This document shows positions 13,401-22,638 of a stretch of 64,000 nt of DNA, one piece after another (position 1 is the first letter of the stretch; every line of letters begins with the position of its first letter). The notes below the pieces were generated by a model. That model made no database searches. It saw only the letters and a list, made by a program, of their open reading frames with translations, and was not told the DNA's origin. A program made the position numbers and the translations under genes. The stretch is from Lepidonotus clava (Eukaryota > Annelida > Polychaeta > Phyllodocida > Polynoidae). Location: positions 19,006,788 through 19,070,787 of the forward strand of contig OW387136.1 of the NCBI GenBank assembly GCA_936440205.1, read 5' to 3'.

Positions 13401-16400
13401 TCTGCACAATTTTACACTTTACCCCTACTCACAATAAGTACTTTAGATCACTGTTTCATCTTATCTAAGTTGTTTCTGTAAACATACTGTGTGATTGGTG
13501 TGATCCCCAAGCTCCCAAACACGCTACTTATTCTAAACGACCCAAATACCCCTAGACACAAACACAACCAAAGCCACTATAAAATTGATCCAACCACTGA
13601 TGCAACAAAGAGACATGAGCAGCTCCTATATTCTTAGACATTGCAACAGCGTGCAATGATATATGAAAGTGATCACAAGGCAACGTAATATCTAAAACAA
13701 GAAATGCTTGTTCAGGACAGCATCGTGTTCTTTTCAAACAATTAAGCTTGTATTGCCTCGTACACTTTATATCATAGATTTGGTATATAAAGGGGCACGT
13801 ACTCATTTGATGCAATAACGATTTCAATTATCAGTTTAATAATCGAATAGTTATCCCTTTGATAGATTGAAAGACAAATATTTACCTCCATCGAATCTCC
13901 TTACACAGACTGGATGAGATAGTCCAGTGCTGTTTGTTTCGTAATTGGCTGCCACAGAGAAGACGGCTGATTCAATAGGTTTCTTGAGATGATATTCCGT
14001 TTCATTCAGCTGGATCTTGTGGAATTTTACATCCTTTTCGTATATAAGAAGAAATACTTGCTTATAAGTAATATCATATAAGATAAGCAACGTTGTGAAT
14101 GTCTACTTTTACTAGGAAAGGGGATTGTGATGTCGTAGCTATCCATATTTCAGGAAGGGGGGTCCCAAAACGTCCCCTTGGGACGTTTTTTTCACCGTTG
14201 ATAAACTCTGAGATTCCAGGGTATTGAAAAAATTAGGCATAATTGAAGTTATTTGCGAACACCTAAAACCACATCATCCGGTTGAAAAAAAAATCATAAT
14301 GCTGAAATTATATACAATAAGTAATATCGTTTTTGATAACCATATGTTTTAGTCGAGTGCTCATCTAATATTTGTAGATAGTTGCCAGATTTATATTTAG
14401 CTATGTGGTCATGGTGATTACATCATGACACTTTCATCAAAGCAGGAGTATAGCAGAAGCTCTACCTGGCACAGACTGGGGGACACCTGTCTGTCTGTAC
14501 ATTCCATCAACAGAATGTCCACCAGCCCGTCCCTCTCTAAAAGCTGCCAGAAGAAACTCAGGTGTGTACCATTATCTTCAGCTTCTATCCAGTTTATGGC
14601 ATTTCCTGCTGTAGAGAAGACGATATGATTTCATGAGCAAAATGTTTAGAAGTGTTTGATGTTTAACTAATGTTATACCATATTAGTATCTAAAAACGAT
14701 ATTTTGGTAGCTAAAAACATTACACTAACAGCTCGAAATACTTAACTCATGTTTACAGTGGTTCTTATGGTTCGTATTGAAATGCATAAAGCTGGAACTG
14801 GCATTTTCTAGGGATAAACAGTGCAGGAAAGTTCATCAAATCTTTCTTGTCCACATTCAAACCTCAACCATACAATGTTTCTAAGGTGATAGAAATAGGC
14901 ATTAACTAATCCTATGGATATGATATGTAAAACACCCTGTTCTTTTGTTATGTGGCCGCACCTTTATAATCAGGTATGAAGAGATGCTGGCATCCATGTG
15001 AAATTCCAACACTATTGTATGCTATCACTGTGAGATTGTATGTAACCCCTTTCAACAGGGATATGGCTGCTGATGTTATAGAACCATTAATGTAAACCTC
15101 ATAACCATCAGTTACATCGGTGACTGCAACATTGCCAGTTGACAGAGGCAGAACTCGGATCCCGTGTCCCAGAATTTGGCCATTGGAAAATTTAGCTGAC
15201 AAGGACTGTAGGAATAGATATAGATATTATATGTTCAATTATTATGTAGAATATCAGACAGGCTGACGTATGCTCGATAATATATTCCTTTATTTTATCT
15301 TATTTTTAATTTTGTTACTACAAATACTTTATTTCAAATACATTTATATCTATCTTAGATGTACTGCACACACAAAAATTTTGGTTAGAAACTTAGTCAA
15401 ATATTTCAAGTTTTAAAATAATGGAGGGTGTCCAGTAAATAATAATCAGGTTGGGGTTACACGGGAAAAACAGGACGTCGTGTTTTTTCAGGACACACCC
15501 CTTTAAATCATTTTAAAACATTGCATTATTCTTTTTTCAATTTCAATATATGACCCTATGTGACAAACAATCATTTGTTTAAATTTAAATTGAATTCCAT
15601 CATTTCAATAACAGTTTTAGTGCTTTTTAAATGTAAGCCTGAAAAAACAGGACGTCCTGTAAAAATGGAACACAGAACCGTCATCTTATTTCAGGATGGG
15701 CTGTTTTTTTTGGTATGCTTTTGTAACTTTAAAAAAATCAAATTCAATAGAAAAAAAATGTGATGATAGAATGTGATCGAAAATGAAATGATCATTTTGA
15801 TGCGAAAGATGTGTTTTTTTCATTACAAATCATTTTTTTAATTTAGCAACTTCCTCATTTTCTGAGCATTTTTATTATGTAAAAATATTAATTGTGAAAT
15901 TCTTTTTTATGAAATTGTCAAAATGGAAAGTGCTATGTAATTCATGTAAAATACAGAATTTCATAATTTCTATATCTGGAATATGTAGAAGTATCATATC
16001 ATGTTTATTTTGTGTATTATTCATGTTTGATTTCATCTGCAATAGTTAGATAATATACTTTTTCATGATTGCCTGTTTAGCAGGACGTCCCGTATTTTTT
16101 GCAGGATGTCCCGTTTTTACAGGACGTCCCGTTTTTCTGTTTTTATACCGCCAATTTAGTGATAATGAGAACTACAATATATATGTTAGCGATGACGCTG
16201 GAGATATTACTGCGGACAGTACATCTTATAATTTTATTTGTAAGACAATGATAAAATACTTTACCTCCCAATGGACGTTTGCTATTCTATGACTGTCATG
16301 GCCAGGACTAGGTAAGATGAGAAACCCTCCGGGTGAAATCTTTGGGCAACCTCCAGGTTCTAGAACAGCAAATATGAATAAAACTTTGTTGTCTGTGCAA

Positions 16401-18953
16401 CACACTTTCCAGCAGAAAGTTCAATCCAATTCTCCGTACCACGGAAATCTTATTTACTGTTTTCATGCCGCTGCAAGTAAATTTTGATTGACTTTGTTGA
16501 CAAAAACTCTGGAAATACTATAGAAAATTTACACATATTTGCTATCTTAATATGTCTGAAATGAATGAATTTTCAAACCAACCAGAAAAATATTAAATAA
16601 GTATAGATACGAAATGGAAAAATAACGCCTTGTGACTTGTCTACATATTTCCCAGAATGCACCTTGATTTAGGTTAGTTTCCAGGTGAACTACAATAAAA
16701 TTTGATAAGCTATCCGTAGTGGGGAGAATTAAACAAAGTGCCATTCCTAGGCTACTGACCTGCCTCCATTGTTCTAAATGTGAGGGTTTTGTTATCACTT
16801 TGATATCCTCCTGTCGAAGGTTGAGAAGTCACGGAAACCGTGTACTCTGTGTATGGAGTCAGGTTGGTAAAGGAATGGTGGAATACTTGCCTCCCAAGGG
16901 AGACCTGCGGTAGATGGAAAAAAAGTAAAAAAGATAAAAACTGTGAGCTCTCTGATCTGATGACCTTCTACTGGAAGTAGATTTCCGGATACAACATCCT
17001 TGGTAGATTAATTTGAAAAATATGTTTTTTACGTATCTTTGACACGGATCCACTCTAGATGATTCTTAATCAAGTTCTATATGCCAGTTTATACGATATA
17101 CCTGGACTATTATGAAATTCTGCATCATAATGCATCCCAAGTTATCTAAACATTTATTCAACCTTGTAACTTTTGTCAAAAGTTCCAAACATAGGATACA
17201 TCTTTCCGTGCATTTTCTTGATGGAAAACAGATATAATGCACTGACCTTTTCGTGTTGAGTATCGGACACCAACAGTATAGTATAGTTTAATGCATAGGC
17301 CCGATATCTGGGGTCGAGCCCATAGGGTGCAGTCCATGTAATGCTGGCAGTGGTCGAGGAGAGATTGAACACCTCCATACTGCTCACTTCATCGGGTTTC
17401 ACTGCAGGAAATGGAGAAATTGCGAATTGTGGTAATAACCTAATAGTTTTTACTTCGACCATTAAAAATGCTTGGAATAGTTTAATCCTGCCCCCGTTCC
17501 ACTACCATTTAGGATAAAGTAGACTCTAAAAACTCTACGACGCATATTGCGTCATTTGAACCTATAATGCATACTTAAAGGTTTTAAAAGGGCACTTTTT
17601 TTATAAAGAATTTGAAAGTCCAGGGGTGGATCCACAAATTGCCCCCCGTATCCGCCCCTTATTAGTCCATCTGAAAATCTACCAGATGGGCAAACTCTTA
17701 CCCAAATTTATGTCGGCGTCGATGCTTGTGAATTTCTCAGTTTTACCAAATGGGTTGACCATGGTGATATTAAAGACGTAGTGACCGAACATCATAAACC
17801 GCTCTTGCGATGTGGTAGTTTTGCAGTTTCTGTTATGTTCCTTTAAAGTGTCCGTGCCACAAATATGGCAGCTGCAGTCATTAATCCTGAGACATTGGTA
17901 GAAAGGCGTTTGGCTCGTAGTACTTCCTGCTGGTGGCAAACTGGAATAAAAGACATTGTATACGATACTTAAGAAACTTGCAAACAGTTGAATGTGGCGA
18001 TTCAAGTATAGTTCATTTCATCTTTTTCTACGACTAGTACGTATTGCAGGACCCTACCTAAATGATGCCATACTGGTCAATATATGGCTTCCGTTTAAAG
18101 AATCCGCTGAACACCAAGTGCAATCCAGGTCTCGAAAATTATTGGAAACACATTTCATTTCTTCTATCTTCGGAGGAACTGTTGGGAAAAGAATCGAGAT
18201 ATATTATATTCAAAATCAGTTTTCCTCTGGTTGTGTGGTAGTGAGGAATATTTTCAACATTTAACAGATCATGCTATTGTAATCAACGATTCTAAAGTAA
18301 AGTATCGTAAAAAAGTACTAGAATAGGTTTAAATATAGTTATTGTGACTGCGCTATATCTTTTCCTTTATGACGATGTTTTGGGTAAGCATTAGTTTCTG
18401 CAGCTGCTCTCCAACACCTTCCTGTTGGCATGTGCATGTTACCTGTCGATTGTTCAAGTCAACAGATAGTAACAGTAGAGCGATGCTTAGCTACTTCACT
18501 TAAGACCTAAACATATATATGTACTTAGTATACATTGTCGATGTCATTTAGTAGCCACCCCTGTAATCCCTGTAGGTATAGTGCTCAATGTGGTGCTCAT
18601 GGGACAAAATAGCAACTAAGATTTCCTTCACCGTGGAAACCTTTAATCTATATATATTGTAGGATCAGTGGCATTTGATAATAGAATTTTAAAAAAACGT
18701 TTTTATAAGCCTACGAGTTCAGTTTGTAACTCTCTTGATGTCCCCTAGTACTTATACATGTACTGCAAAACATAATGCTTTTCCCAAAAGAATACGATAA
18801 TTGAGCCAAACATTCATCCTCAAGTTAAAGAAAACTCTAAGAACGTAGCGAGCAAAATGCAAAGTACGTACCTCCGTGCTCCTCCTCTGATGATGCCACG
18901 CTAAGAAATTGTGAAAACAAGAAAGTCGTACCTAAAATGACCCTAGAGTTCAT
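8890..18953 (-). CDS. gp130/Domeless-like class I cytokine receptor
   Basis: Twelve exons join with agreeing phases into a 1,053-residue type I membrane receptor that would bind a helical cytokine and signal through JAK/STAT. In order: signal peptide (1 to about 22); shortened cytokine-receptor homology region (about 28-203) with a VKP linker at 104-106 and QSDNK at 190-194 where WSXWS is expected; three fibronectin III domains (about 204-316, 317-413, 414-512) matching the layout of gp130 D4-D6; membrane segment about 522-541; Box 1-like RIPTIIPPPKRD (550-561); then a roughly 490-residue tail with repeated units. The Ig domain D1 of gp130 and the Cys-x-Trp of D2 are absent or unfound. Family assignment rests on domain order, the VKP joint, Box 1 and likeness to gp130 D4 and the juxtamembrane TPKF segment, recalled from memory and not from a search. 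Signalling is inferred. Confidence 0.8.
8893..10336 (-). repeat. Tandem coding repeat in the receptor tail
   Basis: Three units lie head to tail inside exon 12: about 10336-10017 (short unit), 10016-9481 (full) and 9480-8893 (full). Each opens with DNA encoding an EGSGA-HS-C-DK-LAENS block and SSGYKP. The first unit lacks the second half (the PTFTLTL and SSGNMEALDE blocks) but keeps the unit end (SSSRLDNL). The DNA is still highly alike between units, which suggests fairly recent duplication. Confidence 0.85.
10697..10775 (-). CDS. Receptor exon 11: transmembrane segment
   Basis: Residues 513-538, TIPKFRNEGYIAGG then SALVVIIVGIIL. The short TPKF-like stretch before the membrane recalls TTPKF in gp130. 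The acceptor TGTCTCTGTTTAG has a good pyrimidine tract; an alternative AG a few bases on would bring an immediate stop. Donor TA|GTAAGA, phase 1 to 2. Confidence 0.83.
11056..11196 (-). CDS. Receptor exon 10: fibronectin domain 6, second half
   Basis: Residues 466-512, from AVSLVNLSRGTQEYTIHD to YQVSLVAVGHKGPSLSVV and KTYPP, the last extracellular strands. Acceptor GGTAG, strong donor A|GTAAGT, phase 1 to 1. Confidence 0.85.
11654..11809 (-). CDS. Receptor exon 9: fibronectin domain 6, first half
   Basis: Residues 414-465, ETPKPDFEINGLEGPGE through LAYKLTWKPVERS. Acceptor TTGTAG, donor G|GTATCT, phase 1 to 1. Confidence 0.85.
12282..12848. mobile_element. TTAA-flanked MITE, copy 1 (intron 8)
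   Basis: AGGGTTCCTTGCACAT at the left and ATGTGCAAGGTTCCCT at the right form inverted ends, with TTAA on each side (12278-12281 and 12849-12852). This fits piggyBac or Kolobok target duplications. No transposase frame. The inside carries GGGAATTCCC-like palindromes. A diverged copy in the other orientation lies at 22093-22634. Confidence 0.75.
13009..13277. repeat. C-rich and G-rich strand-biased tracts
   Basis: A C-rich tract (13009-13070) and a G-rich tract (13232-13277, with runs GGGGGG, GGGGG, GGGG, GGGG) lie 160 bases apart in receptor intron 8. They are complementary in composition and each could form a G-quadruplex on opposite strands. Between them a CTGGCCACT block is present twice. 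Confidence 0.6.
13886..14033 (-). CDS. Receptor exon 8: fibronectin domain 5, second half
   Basis: Residues 365-413, DVKFHKIQLNETEYHL through AVFSVAANYETNSTGLSHP, again an F-G strand pair. The acceptor GAAAAG is purine-rich just before the AG but has a TTTCTTCTT tract upstream. Donor G|GTAAAT, phase 0 to 1. Confidence 0.82.
14466..14608 (-). CDS. Receptor exon 7: fibronectin domain 5, first half
   Basis: Residues 317-364, AGNAINWIEAEDNGTHLSFF then WQLLERDGLVDILLMEC. It matches the start of a fibronectin fold and contains a glycosylation sequon NGT. The acceptor is another CAGCAG tandem (exon start 14608 or 14605). Donor CAG|GTAGAG, phase 1 to 0. Confidence 0.82.
14962..15205 (-). CDS. Receptor exon 6: rest of fibronectin domain 4
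   Basis: Residues 236-316. It begins SLSAKFSNGQILGHGIRV, close in pattern to the NGKILDYEV strand of gp130 D4, and continues YNLTVIAYNSVGISH, a typical F-G strand pair. One potential N-glycosylation site is NGS. The donor G|GTGCGG is weaker than consensus. Phase 0 to 1. Confidence 0.88.
15456..16142. repeat. Foldback repeat with CAGGACGTCCTG motifs
   Basis: The intron between receptor exons 5 and 6 holds at least five copies of a palindromic CAGGACGTCC motif followed by a T run (near 15471, 15649, 16081, 16102 and 16120), clustered at the two ends of a roughly 690-bp AT-rich stretch. The ends are roughly inverted copies. This looks like a foldback or MITE-like element without coding capacity. 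Confidence 0.5.
16265..16359 (-). CDS. Receptor exon 5: start of fibronectin domain 4
   Basis: Residues 204-235, EPGGCPKISPGGF through HRIANVHWE. This corresponds to the start of gp130 D4, where a proline-rich linker leads to a V-x-W strand. Acceptor TTCTAG, donor GAG|GTAAAG, phase 1 to 0. Confidence 0.85.
16760..16904 (-). CDS. Receptor exon 4: domain end with decayed WSXWS
   Basis: Residues 156-203: FTNLTPYTEYTVSVTSQP, the F strand of a fibronectin fold, then GGYQSDNKTLTFRT. In gp130 the same place reads GYWSDWS, so both tryptophans are replaced. Acceptor CCGCAG, donor G|GTCAGT, phase 0 to 1. Confidence 0.88.
17247..17401 (-). CDS. Receptor exon 3: second half of homology region, start
   Basis: Residues 104-155. 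It opens with VKPDEVSSMEVFNLSS, the conserved linker between the two homology-region domains of class I cytokine receptors, then ITWTAPYG and YALNYTILLVSD (B and C strands of a fibronectin fold). Acceptor CTGCAG, donor AAG|GTCAGT, phase 1 to 0. Confidence 0.88.
17702..17929 (-). CDS. Receptor exon 2: first half of homology region
   Basis: Residues 28-103. It contains five cysteines in a short stretch (QCLRINDCSCHICG and a later Cys) and then YVFNITMVNPFGKTEKF, which matches the last strands of gp130 D2 (Y-x-N-I...N-x-x-G-K). It ends in phase 1 at GTAAGA. The acceptor is a CAGCAG tandem; the phase 1 sites at 17929 or 17926 fit exon 1, while the stronger-looking TTCCAG at 17941 would need the alternative exon 1 donor. 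Confidence 0.75.
18872..18953 (-). CDS. Receptor exon 1: start and signal peptide
   Basis: ATG at 18953-18951 opens a frame beginning MNSRVILGTTFLFSQFLSVA, a good signal peptide, followed by an acidic SSEEEHG. The donor G|GTACGT ends the exon in phase 1. A second possible donor (GTACTT) lies four bases further on. Any 5' UTR exon upstream is not resolved. Confidence 0.75.
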
Positions 18954-19911
18954 ATTGAGTCGTCTTACCGCAATAACCAACACTGATAACCAACACTGCT
19001 GAACTAAGACAACATTTACTCAGGTAAGTTCTTCTCGAGGCATGACCCCCTGCTGTTTCTATCTGTTGCACTGATCTATCGATAAAAAAACAATAGCCTG
19101 GGTACTGAATGAAAATTCTTTTGAACAGATATGTCTTAGTTTCAATATGCTTACTGTGCAATATTCTCATGGACCACAGGCCAACCTAGTCTTTGCGCGA
19201 AGGTCATCGATATTGTGGTGTGGGAAGGTTCCAAGCCGGAACAGATTAAAGTAACCACAATTCTTATATCTACTGCAAATGGGAGCCAACAAGTCCTCTT
19301 TACATCTACGGCAAAGATAATGTAAAAAGAAATAGAATAGGCTTTGACACTAGTATATATAAATAATTGAAAAGTCATGGTTCGAACACACAATACAGTG
19401 ATCATAGCTAAATATAAGATGATTTCTTTTAACAAAAAGCAAACAATGCGTTTTCAAAATAATAAATGAAAAAAAGTGCAGTGCATTTGGGATATTAATA
19501 TTCATGTTGGTCAAATTCTTAAGACACCACACAGACCCAAACAATTTGCTGGTGAAAGATTGCTGCCATGTACATCTTATCAAATAAAAAAGCATGATAT
19601 CTGGTATATGCTATGAGGAGACCAACATAAAAAAAAGATAATACAGGGTTGTACAAATTCCTAAGACAACATAATGGTTTATCACCAAAGGTTTCCCACG
19701 CATGCATGCGCACTAACGCTGGAGAGGTGGACTAAAAAGAGTTTGCCCCTCTCTTCTAATTTCTTTTTACCCAATCTGACAAAGTCATGTTTGAAAGACG
19801 TGGGTAACATCCGGGACGTTGATTTAGAGGTGACCTCTTGCTGACCTTTGTCTCGGTCTGCTGACCTCTCCCCTAATTTCCAGAACTCGTCGCCCCCACA
19901 TGGTCCACTAA
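18954..19911. other. Region upstream of the receptor gene
   Basis: About 960 bases that should hold the receptor promoter and perhaps a 5' UTR exon. I can see no TATA box or exon with confidence. Confidence 0.35.
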
Positions 19912-20270
19912 AGGTGCATTCGCCCTGGCCGATCATTCTATCGGAGGAAGCTACGATAAACTTATCGCACGGACATGACGATATTCTCAGCGCCGATAAA
20001 ATTATCGCAGGCAAGGGAAATTGTAGCAGATAGCATTCACACTGACAAAATAGGTCTCTACCGATTGCAAACGATACTTGTTTTCAAGTACTTAAGTACT
20101 TTAAGTACTTCAAGTACCCTGCAATCGGCTGGAATCCAAACGATTTGATCTAACATGTTGGATCTGATCGGTTGGAGCCTTGTCGTTTGCTTTATTGTTT
20201 GTACCAAAATTGCAAACGATAAGTGTCGCAAGAGATCGCATGTACCGCGTCTGCCAGGGCGAATGGGCCT
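19912..20270. mobile_element. PIF/Harbinger-type MITE
   Basis: The left end AGGTGCATTCGCCCTGGC and the right end GCCAGGGCGAATGGGCCT are inverted copies with two mismatches. A 3-bp direct repeat TAA flanks them (19909-19911 and 20271-20273), the pattern of the PIF/Harbinger superfamily. At 359 bp it has no transposase. Inside, ATTGCAAACGATA occurs twice (near 20065 and 20210) and AAGTACTTAAGTACTT forms a palindrome near 20090. Confidence 0.8.
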
Positions 20271-20619
20271 TAACTGTTCTTTACAACAGTAAGCATTAAG
20301 TTAGCGTAATATTATATTACATTATATCAGTAAAATCAATCAAATACGTTGTTCCGGTCACACTGAACTGCCTTAACGGGGGATACCCTGTCTACTGATA
20401 TTACAATGCCATTGTCAATGTGTATACAAAAGCATACCTGCAATTCATGCTATAAAGAAAAGGCTATCAGACACCGAGTTATTGACGGTTGCCAATCATC
20501 GACCCTATACACCTTTTTTTAGTAGACAGTAGTTAAGACAACCTTACATTCATCTATGCAAGCAACCATGGATTAGAAGTATTTCAAGGCTGAAGAAATT
20601 CTGATGTAGTATTGTACAT

Positions 20620-21175
20620 AAAGACACTTGACCACATTTGGTGATCACCATGTGCTCTTCATGACCTCATGGCTATCGGACATATCTAGAAATCATGAAA
20701 GTTATATAGGTAAAGTTGTTTAATATGATTTTATATGCCCGAGGGTGTACTCCCCAATCCGGCCGTAGCCGCCCGGAAAAACGGAAATTTTCCATTATTT
20801 TTCCATATTTTTCCAAAAGTCAACGTTGTGATGAGTATTCAACATACAAAAACGGCAAATATATCGTTTAAAAGCTGATTTAATTCCCTATTTGATGCCG
20901 AAAATCTTATTTCTATAACTCTAATTAATGTAGGTTGGTCAGCATTTGATGGTATGCAAATATGACGAATTTAAGGAATTCCTGAGGGTATTCCATGGAA
21001 TTCCTGGGGAAATACAGCAATTCATACCCGTAATCTGTGGGATCTAAAGGGTTAACAAAAAATAGTTTGCTAGATGTTTTGTTTTAATTATTGATTATGA
21101 GAATTCTAAATTGATCACCAAGATGGCAGCCAGTCCCTTTTGGGCTGTTGTGACGTCACCTGCACAACGTCTATA
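20620..21175. mobile_element. MITE interrupted by a second MITE
   Basis: The right end (TGACGTCACCTGCACAACGT then CTATA, to 21175) and the flanking TTGATCACCAAGATGGC match the end of the element at 36711-36976. The left part near 20630 (TTTGGTGATCACCATGTG) matches its other arm. A piggyBac-type element sits between the two halves. Left boundary approximate. Confidence 0.55.
20742..21051. mobile_element. piggyBac-type MITE, truncated copy
   Basis: It ends in GATCTAAAGGG followed by TTAA (21052-21055), like the complete element at 41615-41955 in inverse orientation. It shares GAGGGTGTACTCCCCAATCC and the TTTTCCATATTTTTCC stretch. The outer end on the left is missing. Confidence 0.7.
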
Positions 21176-22092
21176 ATTTGTCTTTTCAAAGGACTCTCTC
21201 CAATTCCACTTTAGTTAACCTTTTCTTAAATTCTTGTTTACATTTTAATATCCTAACGTAATATGGTAATAGATTCCATAACATGTTTTACTCTATATAA
21301 ACTTCCTTTCTTATGTACATCCAAACTTGTTTTTTCTATTTCCAATGATCGATTCCCAACTCTATTTCTCAACTTCCTACTATCGTCTACTGTTTCTCCT
21401 TTATAGCCTGAGTATATTTTATCATGTACCATTAATAATAATCGTCGCATATGATAATATATTACATGTGCTGTACGTACTTGAGGAACTTCCTCACAAT
21501 TATTATGGCTGATAAAGCATTCATCATGCTCCTACATGTGGGAAGCGTTCAGGCGTTAAAGCAAAAGTAGAGCTCCATTACAGACCTCTAAAACAAGTTT
21601 AAATAGGAACAGTAGACCAAGGAGAATATGATAAAACAGAAAATGTCTGAAGAATCAAGTGGCCTTATCTATAGAAGTCTATTGGAATTATCAAATTTGC
21701 CACAATTGCATGTTCCTATAAACTACAATGTCCATTAGGCTAGCTACAGTTACTAGGCAAATGGAGACCCAGTGCTACACTCTAGTGATGGCCATGTAAA
21801 CCGAAATGGAATATATATAGTTGGTGATTACTAGAGCCAGTAGATGGCGCAATAGTCACTCTTTATGTATGCATGTATATGACTTATTGTTTGTTTGGTT
21901 ATTGGTTGCTTTATTCCCTATTTAACTAGCAGGTTCATAGTAAGGGTCCCAACACTTTTACAGAGGTAAGCATTCTTAAATTACATCCCATATTTCATAA
22001 ACACGGTATAAGGACAGGCTTTTGATGTAGAAGAATGTCCACACTGCTGGGAAGTAAGGAAAACAAGCTGTCAGGATTTGAACACAGCTTAA
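21176..22092. other. Intergenic, nothing recognised
   Basis: About 900 bases without exon-like features or clear repeat ends. Confidence 0.4.
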
Positions 22093-22634
22093 AGGAAACC
22101 TTTCACATCATTTCAGGATAAATATTTCTTAATAAAATTCTTTGAGCATAGCGCTTGCATCAAGAGCTAATAATGCTAAAGATTTCTTAAGAATACTCCA
22201 AGTCTGGATATGGTTATTAGACTTAAAGTATTTGGTTTATCTTGTGTTTATTTAAGGGAAATCCCCAAATAAGTGACGTCACACAGTTACTAAATGGTCA
22301 TCTCCAGCTTTCCATTAAAGGGAATCCCCAATTTCTCATAATTGTATAAAAAGGAAATTCAGTTTGATTACAAAATATCTTATTAATTGTGTTTTCACCC
22401 ACCTAATTTTTTTTCAATAACCTGGCATAATTTTTTAAAACAGAATTATGACGTATCAAGGGAGAACTGAAAAGCCCAGAATCTAGAAAACTCCCAAATT
22501 TTCTTTTCTGTCCTCAATAATTGATTGAAATCTTTATAGTTTGCCCTTTTTTCATTTGAAACTTTTTAAGGATACATTAGTAACATGAAATATACTATAA
22601 ATGGCAATGTGTAAAATTATGTGCAATGAACCCT
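22093..22634. mobile_element. TTAA-flanked MITE, copy 2
   Basis: Left end AGGAAACCTTTCACAT, right end ATGTGCAATGAACCCT, each bordered by TTAA (22089-22092 and 22635-22638). Inside, a block with AGGGAAATCCCC and AAGGGAATCCCCAA corresponds in reverse to the copy at 12282-12848. Diverged and non-autonomous. Confidence 0.7.
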
Positions 22635-22638
22635 TTAA

